Under the pieces are notes generated by a model, which saw only the letters and a list, made by a program, of their open reading frames with translations, did not search any database and was not told where the DNA came from. This document shows positions 56,901-64,000 of a DNA stretch of 64,000 nt, piece by piece. A program made the position numbers and the translations under genes. Source of the stretch: Orientallactaga sibirica (taxonomy: Eukaryota > Chordata > Mammalia > Rodentia > Dipodidae); the NCBI GenBank assembly GCA_036365145.1, contig JAEOAD010002183.1, forward strand, positions 1,736,001 through 1,800,000, written 5' to 3'. Numbering within the stretch: position 1 is the stretch's first letter; every line of letters starts with the position of its first letter.

Positions 56901-57425
56901 AATTGGATAAAATATAAAATATGTTTACTTAATGCCAAGGTTATAACCATTAGAAAAACTGAGTCTGATGGTTAAGGTTAAACTCATTAACAGCTCACTG
57001 ATGCTAATTTGTTGTGGTTTAAGGGTTATAAAAACTGGCTTTAAGACTCTCAGTAAAGTAAATTAGGTTTCTCTATTCATCAAGGTTTTAACTAATAGAG
57101 AAACTGAGTCTTAAGATAAAGGTTCATGTATAAGTGTTTAATTTCCAAAGATGAAGTACTCATACCTAAATGCATTGTGACTTTACAGAGAGCTTCTGTT
57201 TTATTTAGCTAATTCTATTGGATGCTCATCACTAGGTCTAATCACTTAGGTTTAAGTGATTTAATTTCAATAATGATAACATTCATCTTCCTGTAAAATA
57301 GGTAAAATATGTTGGGATAGGTAGTCTAACCTTTACCATTTTTGAGTCTGGGTAAGACATAAATTATGTTAATAAAAATTTCTATGATACATAAAATCCA
57401 GGTCAGCCTGGACTATCGAAAAACC

Positions 57426-57458
<33 letters not shown>

Positions 57459-58005
57459 ATGATACATAAAATCGATTGCTATCATGATTAAGTGAAAAAC
57501 ATTGGTTGTCAAATGGTGTTTTCTCTTTCAAAACAGATTTGTCGAGAGTTGTATTAGAGCTTAGCTGTTTTGGCTCAACAATGACCAGATTCTGCTCTAT
57601 TATATGTAAAGTAACTATCTCATTTCTGACATATCAAGTCCAGTGCTTATAACAAAATTAACTCTTAAGACATATTCCCTACTTTAGGGTACAGTCTCAT
57701 GCTCAAACAATGGTCCTCATCTAAGAGAAATAATTTCAGGCTCTGTGATTCTGTTTCCAATGTTCCCTGGGTAATTGGTACCCACACAGGTATCTGGACT
57801 AGTCAAAGATGTTTTCCAACACAGTTGCTAAGAGTTTGTGCTGTCTTATACTTTTCTGACAAACTCTAGGTTAAATTAATTAGTTTAGATTTGTCTTGTT
57901 TTCAAGACTGATAACAAGTTCTGCCTATATTTATAGCAATTAGATATTTATTTAAAGGGTAAAACATGCCTATTTTCTCTTGTTGTTGTTGTTGTTGTTG
58001 TTGTT
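56901..58005 (+). other. AT-rich sequence inside the putative provirus
   Basis: Three imperfect repeats of a 'agaaaaactgagtc' phrase: 56953-56968, 57093-57108 and, further upstream, 55476-55487 as 'ggtaaactgagtc'. No coding text recognised. Confidence 0.4.
57399..57450 (+). mobile_element. Tiny 5'-truncated B1
   Basis: Only 'caggtcagcctggactatcg' and the A tail of a B1 are present. It is bounded by a perfect 23-bp TSD at 57376-57398 and 57451-57473, so the truncation happened at insertion. Confidence 0.93.
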
Positions 58006-58006
58006 T
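57980..58006. repeat. (TTG)n microsatellite
   Basis: Eight or nine TTG units, just at the A-tail side of the L1 fragment that follows. Confidence 0.95.
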
Positions 58007-58980
58007 TATTCTTTATTTTTTATTGACAACTTCTATACTTACATACAAAAAACACATGATATTTCCTCCCCCCTCCCCCATTCCCTTTAGAACTCCAACC
58101 TCTGTCGTATCCCCTCCCTCTCTCCATTAGTCTCTCTTTTAATTTGATGTCATCATCTTTTTCTTCTATTATGAGGGTCTTGCAAAGGTCTTGCTAGGCA
58201 CTGCAAGGTCATGGATATCAAGGCCAATTTCTGTCTGGGCAGTTGCATTGTAAGGAGTCATACTCTTCCTTTGGCTCTTCCATTCTATCCACTCCCTCTT
58301 CCACAATGGTCCCTGAGCCTTGGAGGGTGTGACAGAGATGTTTCAGTGCTGGGCACTCCTCCATCCCTTCTTCTCAGCACTATGTTGCCTTTTGGATCAT
58401 CCCAGTGGTCATCACCATCTGAAAAGAGAAGCTTCTCTAACCAGAAGTGAGAGTAGCATTAATATGTGAACATGAACATTAAGCATAGTAGCTTTGTGGG
58501 AATAATATATACATTTAACCAGACAAGCACAGGCTTTATACCCCTAAGGCTCATGACCACCCCTGCCATAGACTTTTGCTTAGGATCTTCAGTACCAGGG
58601 ATGTATTCCCTCCCATAGAAAGGGGCTTCAGTCCAATTATGGAGCAATTGGTTACCCCAAGAGCATACATGCCTCTATTGCACCTGTTCAGTCATTGGGC
58701 CTATATGGCCAAACTTGAATTTTCCATGACCACTGTTTTCACTGATGATGACTTCTGTCTCCCATAGGGCTGCATGCCCTGCAGCCTTTTTCCAGCATTC
58801 AGTTGGCTACATGGAGAAGGTTTTCTGCTCAGCACCAGCTTGCTTTCTCAGTGATCTTGCCTCTCAGGCAAGAGATGTTTTCAGCAATAGGGTCTTATCA
58901 TCTGCTTTCTATGCCTCAGATATTACCTATGCTGCCACAGGACAACTGAATTTTAAAAGGTTGGACAAAATGATTTAAGC
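58007..58980 (-). mobile_element. 5'-truncated L1 3'UTR (second subfamily)
   Basis: 'ttttattgacaacttctata' at the tail end, 'agaagcttctctaaccagaa', 'tattccctcccatagaaagg', 'agcaattggttaccccaaga', 'cagcaatagggtcttatcat'. Sister of 53409-54726 in opposite orientation, and it shows the empty site for the LTR found there. Confidence 0.88.
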
Positions 58981-60390
58981 TTTTGTGCCATCCTTTAAAT
59001 AAATCTATTTCAGTAATCAAATGTACTCTATATGTACATACATCCAGATTGGTGTAACTTCCTTTCTAACTGTATTAATCACCTGTGTAGAAGCCAAAGC
59101 CAGTTGGAATCACTGGAGCAAAAAGGCCAATATTTTAGCCTGTGCTTGCAGGTCATGAGGCCACTGGAGATGATGGGACACTTCTACACTGGTCCCTGAT
59201 AAGTCCCCTGTCTTCCTGATCAGGGAGGATACAGAGACCCCAAAACAAAACAATCAGTGTACAGTCCAAAACAGAGCATCACAACTGAGGAAAAATCAGG
59301 CTCCTGGCTTCCCAAAGAAGGGAAAACTAGTTGGTCAGCATGGCCCTGACTCATCCAAACACACAGAAAACACCACTAAGCTATAGGGATACTCCTGGGT
59401 CCCTAAAATTTCCTATGGAGAGACATTAGTGACCTCAAAAAATAATCCTTGATTAAATTTTGGCTATCTGCTTGGTCTTAAACACTCAAAGAGAAATGTA
59501 TAATCAAAGATAAAGGGATACCTCAAAGATATGAATGGCCTATTAAGTAATACAAGAGCTGTCTGAAAGGGGAAACAAGCAAGGCCTTAAGACATGTTGT
59601 CCCCAGATCTAATAGTTCTAATTCTAGAATAAGGAAAAACAACCAAAGATGTCAAAAGGGTTATTTTCAAATCTGGAATATGTATATATAGATGACTCTG
59701 ACCAAAGGTCACTTAATTTAAAAGACTTTCTTATACTGGAAACAATAATAAATCTCTTATAATTTGTGCCAAGACATCTTCAAATAAGTCCTGATACCAA
59801 AAATATATTTGTACAGCCTTTAATGGCACCCAGTGACTCTATGATACCAACTTTTGCCCTGGCTAGCCCCAGGATGAATTTAAAAGAGTACACTCTGGAA
59901 GGCTATTATCAAGGTTAAGTGTTGTGTATATGTTTCTGATACCTCTGCTAATATCTCGTCTGTTTTATAAGCCATATGGAAACAGATTCAGACTATGTCA
60001 GACACTGCTGTGCCATTCGATGAACAGTTCTGGAAAAAAAATCTTAGCCAGCTCATGCTCAGATGGTCCTGAGACAATCCAACTCCATCTACCTGGTTCC
60101 CTCAAATGTCCCAAAGGCCTAGAAATCCACAAGAAGGACAACCCTGAAGGTGACCAGATTGCTGTGTGCACACTTCTCATTAACTCCTTACTTTTTTTTT
60201 TTCTTCCCAACATTCACTTCCAAGAATATCTTCCTGCATTCCATCTGTACACTTCCAGGGTCCTTCAGAGTAGTTCCTCTCTCTGGGGGAGACTCTAACT
60301 GCCACAACTTCATACCCCATTCAGCAGGACATACTTAACAATCTGACATCATCACCCCTTGTCCTCTAACAGCAGTTAGAGTGTCTTCTC
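58981..60390 (+). other. 3' part of the putative provirus, not decoded
   Basis: Sits directly upstream of the purine tract and LTR 2. The longest frame, 124 codons at 59924-60298, has no clear envelope or transmembrane character. I cannot identify pol or env by eye. Confidence 0.35.
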
Positions 60391-60410
60391 ATGAGAGGGG
60401 AAATAAAGGG
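60391..60410 (+). promoter_or_regulatory. Putative polypurine tract
   Basis: 'gagaggggaaataaagggg' abuts LTR 2, as expected for the plus-strand primer of a retrovirus whose 3' LTR starts here. Confidence 0.6.
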
Positions 60411-61224
60411 GGGCTAGAGTTGGGGTGACTGAACCCCTGAAGATAAAAAGGGCAACAAATTTGCACTTGGTAAAAATCCAAGGTCATCTGACTTATCTCT
60501 CTTGCCTAGCTATGTAAAACTGTTTTTCCACAAACAGTCAGAACCCCTCCTAGAAGGGAAGTCTTTCATAGGATTTAAACATTGTGGTTGGTCAAATTCA
60601 GCCCCCAGAACTTGGTGCCAAAGCTAGAGACAGCCCCTAGCCCTAACCAACCAGCTGACCCTCTGGTTCACCTGGGCCAAAAGACAGCCCACCAGCCTAA
60701 GGTTATAAATACCTTTGCAAGGGGAGGGCAGGCTCTCACTCTCTGATCACTTGGGAACTTCCAGCTGTGGATGAGTTTTTCCCTTGGCTGGGCCTGGGCT
60801 GGCTCAGGCCCAGTCCCATCTGGGAGGGGCTTGTCCTAGGCCCTAGTCCAGGCCCAGCCAGGAGGGGCCCCCAGCCCTTATTCTCCACATGGGTTCTTTA
60901 TCCCTTCCAGCATCCCACGTGGCAGGAACTCCTTGAACTTTCTTTTCTCTTTCTATGCTTTCTTCCCAGATCCATATCTGGTCACATAGACTCCTGAGCT
61001 ATATGTGGCCCACATGGGCTTTTGGGATCCATGTGGTGTACTTCTCTTCTCCCCACTTTATCTCCCCTTACCTCCCAGCCTTCCCCTTTCTGCACTCCTT
61101 TGTAAAATCTGGACAAAATGTGGCATTTTAAAAATCATTCTCTTGAATCTGGGATTTCCAATTTTTTGGTTAGTTTGCAGATATGAACTCAGGAGCATCC
61201 CAGAACCCCAATTTCCTCATTACA
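60408..61224 (+). mobile_element. LTR 2 of the putative class I endogenous retrovirus
   Basis: Collinear with LTR 1: 'gggtgactgaacccctgaag', 'gtctttcataggatttaaac', 'gccaaaagacagcccaccag', TATA box 'tataaata' (60704-60711), 'ctgatcacttgggaacttcc', end 'cctcattaca'. The polyadenylation signal of LTR 1 is mutated here ('gacaaaa'). Extra GC-rich 'ggcctgggctggctcaggcc' near 60795 is absent from LTR 1. Confidence 0.86.
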
Positions 61225-61277
61225 AATGCACACTGGATTCAGGCATGTAAATTGTGGTGCATTTTGCATTTTGCATT

Positions 61278-61612
61278 TGTGGTAGTTTGAATGGATGTCT
61301 CCCAATTGATTCAGGAGTTTTATCCAAACTTGTAACTTGGTGTCACTGTGGGCAGATCCCTAAGATATGTGGGGGTGGATCTGGAATTCCTGCCAAAGTC
61401 ATGCATAGTACTTGAGTTCTGTCTGGGTTTCAGGAGTGTGCTTACTTATGGTGCTGCTGGTGGTTTCTCTCTGTGTGTGGACCTGTGAAAGGGAGCCAGG
61501 TTCTTCTGCCATTATGGAACTTAGCCTGGATCTGTAAGCTTCAATAAATTCTGGTCCCCCTATAAAGTGTGTCTGGTTTGGATGTTAACCCAGCAACGTG
61601 AAGCTGACTATG
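61278..61612 (+). mobile_element. MaLR-type LTR
   Basis: 'tgtggtagtttgaatggatg', 'ggacctgtgaaagggagcca', 'tgccattatggaacttagcc', 'gtaagcttcaataaattctg', end 'aacgtgaagctgactatg'. More diverged than the ORR1-like copies. Confidence 0.78.
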
Positions 61613-62042
61613 ACTTTTCATACGATTAAGTTGTTCTCTCATACACAGGCACACTCTTCCAAGCTGTTCTAGAACCTATGACTCATAAGCCTCTTTGGAA
61701 ACTAGGGTGAACTTTTGAGAAGTGTCTCTGATAAATATGGAATTCCATGGAAAGTATGCATAACATATGGACAGATGGTTTTTCCAAATAAGTTGAAATC
61801 ATGTCTGGAACCTCTTTGGAATTATTTCATTTTCTGTGGAAATTAATCACATGACAAATTATGTTGGATCAATATACCCTATGCATCTCTTTGAGAAAAA
61901 ATAGTGCAGAATTTCCTTTCTAAGATGCAGCCTATGAAAACACTGACACATATGTTTACAACATATCTGCCTTGGCTTCAAACATTATTGTTCTTCTAAT
62001 GCTGGCACAAGCCTTCTTGAGACTTGCTCTTTAGTGCTTCAA
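61613..62042. other. Unique sequence
   Basis: Nothing recognised. Confidence 0.4.
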
Positions 62043-62056
62043 AATGAGCCCAACAA

Positions 62057-62248
62057 GGCTAGAGAGATGGCCCAGCAGTTAATGAATTTGCCACTGAAGA
62101 CTAAGGACCCAGGTTTGACTCCCCAGTACCCATGTAAGCCAGATGCACATGATGGTGCATGCATACAGAGTTTGTTTGCAGTGGCTAGAGGCCCTGGTGC
62201 ACCTGTTATCTCTCTCTCAAGTAAATAAATAAATTAAAATATTTTTTT
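62057..62248 (+). mobile_element. tRNA-derived SINE, type I
   Basis: 'ggctagagagatggcccagc', 'gtaagccagatgcacatgat', 'gtttgcagtggctagaggcc', short CT tract and AAATAAATAAA tail. TSD 'aatgagcccaacaa' (62043-62056) and 'aatgaccccaacaa' (62249-62262). Confidence 0.95.
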
Positions 62249-62262
62249 AATGACCCCAACAA

Positions 62263-62614
62263 ACCTGCTCTTCTTCTGGGCTCTCCTACTTACCTAGAGT
62301 TGAACAAGATACCATGGGAAAGCTGTACATGGCTGGCACACCATAGATGATCAACAAATGATGTCAGAATGCTGGAAATGTTTAAACAATTGTCCTGTGA
62401 GATCATTTGCTACCATAAGCACATTGTTTAGACCTCACATCCACAAACTTCCAGACATGTAACAGAAATAAAGTTTCAGTCACTTCACAATGAAACAGCC
62501 AAACAATTTACTGAAGACAAAAAGTGACTATCAGAGATTCACAAGGTCAGTCTCTAAGAATCATTGTCTTTCTTTTATATCAGGGATGTGTTAAGTGAAT
62601 GAGTTCAGTATTCC
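62263..62614. other. Unique sequence
   Basis: Nothing recognised. Confidence 0.4.
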
Positions 62615-62779
62615 TCTTTTATGCCTGTTTATGTATGTATGCCCTTCTGTATGGGTCCACATATGTGTACAAGTACATATGCATATGTGTGTGGAGGACA
62701 AGGGATCACCTTGAGTGTCATCTACAGGAAGATTATCCACCACCTTTGAGATAGTGTCATTCAGTGGCCAGGGACTCAC
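62615..62779 (-). mobile_element. B3/RSINE1-type SINE, tail half
   Basis: 'tatgtatgtatgcccttctg', 'gtggaggacaagggatcacc', 'gagtgtcatctacaggaaga', 'ttgagatagtgtcattcagt'. Cut at 62779 by the MaLR element that follows, so the MaLR is probably younger or the two broke together. Confidence 0.75.
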
Positions 62780-63104
62780 TGTTATAGTTAGCTTCTTGTT
62801 GCTGGGACAAAACACCTAACCCAAATCAGTTAATGAGAGGAAAGAGTTTATTTTGGCTTAGAGTTTCAAGGGTAAGGTTCATCATAGCAGGTAAAGGATG
62901 ATAGAACAGAGACTAGACATCACTTCTTGCCACTGCGGTTGGCAGGAAGCAACAACAGCAAGCTGAGCTCCTACTGACAAGAATAACTAAGCCTGTCTCC
63001 AGCAACACAGTTCCCCCAGCAAGGTTCCACTTCCCAAATTGCCACCAGTTCAGGGCCAAGTATTCAAAGTCCATGAGTCTATGAGGGCCATCTCATTCAA
63101 AGCA
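62780..63104 (-). mobile_element. MaLR LTR, minus strand
   Basis: 'tgttatagttagcttcttgt', 'ctgggacaaaacacctaacc', 'agagtttattttggcttaga', 'ccatctcattcaaagca'. Reverse complement of a MaLR LTR. The adjacent internal sequence shows this is the 3' LTR. Confidence 0.85.
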
Positions 63105-64000
63105 CTATATTCCACTCCTGGTCCCCATAGATTCATAACCATTTCATTGAAAAAGAGCATTCAGTCCAACTTTAAAAGACTCCATAGTCTTTTATCTGTA
63201 CCAACACTGTTTAAAAGACTAAAGTCCAAAGTCTCATCTGAGACTTAAGATAGGCTTTTAACTGTGAGATCTGTAAAATCAAAACATAAACATTTTTAAC
63301 ATATGGTGTCATAAATCAAATATTCCCATTGCAAAAAAAAATAGGGCTGGAGACATGGCTTAGCAATTAAGGTGCCTGCCTGCAAAGCCTAAGAACACCC
63401 ATTCAAATCTCCAGGTCCCACATTTAGCCAGATGCAAAAGTGATGCAAGTGTGCAATTCCAGTCTTGCCCACAAGGGGGCACATACATCTGGAGTTTGTT
63501 CACGGCAGCTGAGAGGCTGCTGGCACACCCATTCTCTCTGTGTCTATCTCTCTCTCTCTCTCAAAAAAATTGCATAGCAATGCAAGGCCTAAAAGCAACA
63601 GGGAAAGCAATCATCAAGTCCTGCAGCTCCATGGACAGCATTTAGGACCCATGATGCTTCAGTCTTTGCCACTTGCTTTCTAGGCAGATCCACCCAAGTC
63701 AAAGTAAGAAGCTTTCCTTGGTGGGCCATCCCATAGGCCAAACATCTCTAAAGTACTGGGATTTCCACTGCAACCCATAGTTTATACTCATGTCTCCATG
63801 CAATGGCCCCTCATGGCCTCTATTCAGGAACTGTGACCTTGCTCCACATTGCCTAAAGGCCATCTCAAAATAATAATAATAATAATCACTCTCTCTCTCC
63901 TGCCTTTGCCATACTTCTAAAATCAGTATCAAGTGGGCTACCAAACATGTCAATCTAAGGGTGAATAAAACTAACTTTGAAGATCAGGAAATTCCTTCAG
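63105..64000 (-). mobile_element. MaLR internal region, running off the window
   Basis: 'ttccactcctggtccccata', 'cattcagtccaactttaaaa', 'agtccaaagtctcatctgag', 'gtaaaatcaaaacataaac' and, after a SINE, 'gggatttccactgcaaccca' are typical of rodent MaLR internal DNA in reverse. Non-coding. An (AAT)n run lies at 63871-63887. Confidence 0.78.
63343..63577 (+). mobile_element. tRNA-derived SINE, type II, inside the MaLR
   Basis: 'gggctggagacatggcttag', 'ttcaaatctccaggtcccac', 'agccagatgcaaaagtgatg', 'cggcagctgagaggctgctg'. The CTCF-like core is present with one change, 'ccacaagggggcac' (63469-63482). Confidence 0.93.

Noticed and set aside
59924..60298. 124-codon frame before LTR 2 as an envelope remnant
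   Set aside because: The position would suit env, but I see no surface/transmembrane cleavage site, fusion peptide or membrane segment in order, so it is not called.

Overview
This window is non-coding mammalian DNA built almost entirely from interspersed repeats and their remains. No host protein-coding gene, exon chain, rRNA, tRNA gene or CRISPR array can be supported. The repeat content points to a rodent: 7SL-derived B1 SINEs, ID-B1 composites (B4 type), B3/RSINE-type elements, ORR1/MT-like MaLR LTRs, and many copies of a tRNA-derived SINE that opens with a 'gctggagagatggctta' head and carries a 'ccagatgcacaaagtgg' body and a CT-rich tail. From memory this SINE is typical of jerboas (Dipodidae, Jaculus-like). 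That species call is recollection, not a search result.

Layout. 0-8 kb: degraded LTR, SINEs, a seven-copy 34-bp minisatellite (573-811) and AT-rich unique sequence with a fresh 78-bp tandem duplication (7363-7518). 8.2-10.5 kb: 5'-truncated L1 on the minus strand (copy A). 10.6-13.8 kb: two MaLR LTRs, B1, B3/RSINE and a MIR. 13.8-15.0 kb: a short L1 on the plus strand whose 5' tip is joined directly to its 3'UTR at a splice-like junction. 15.1-17.7 kb: old L1 debris. 17.7-21.6 kb: mostly unique DNA. 21.7-29.2 kb: near full-length L1 on the minus strand (copy B) with decayed ORF1 and ORF2 and a monomeric 5'UTR. 29.2-38.7 kb: SINEs, MIR and MaLR LTRs, one with another LTR nested in it. 38.7-43.2 kb: the least repetitive stretch. 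43.2-45.1 kb: a three-level SINE nest and a second short L1 with both ends present. 45.4-61.2 kb: two related same-strand LTRs, with a tRNA-Thr-like primer binding site after the first and a purine tract before the second. I interpret them as an old class I endogenous retrovirus shredded by later L1, B1, SINE and ERV2-type LTR insertions. 61.3-64 kb: MaLR LTRs and MaLR internal sequence.

The history can be read from target-site duplications (TSDs): the putative provirus came first, L1 copy C landed just inside its primer binding site, and a nest of L1, ERV2-like LTR and B1 formed in its body. The observations most worth following up are the two ORF-less mini-L1s with intact 5' ends, the CTCF-like core carried by one SINE subfamily, and the putative provirus. 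All repeat names are assigned by eye, and element boundaries are usually good to about 10-20 bases unless a TSD fixes them.
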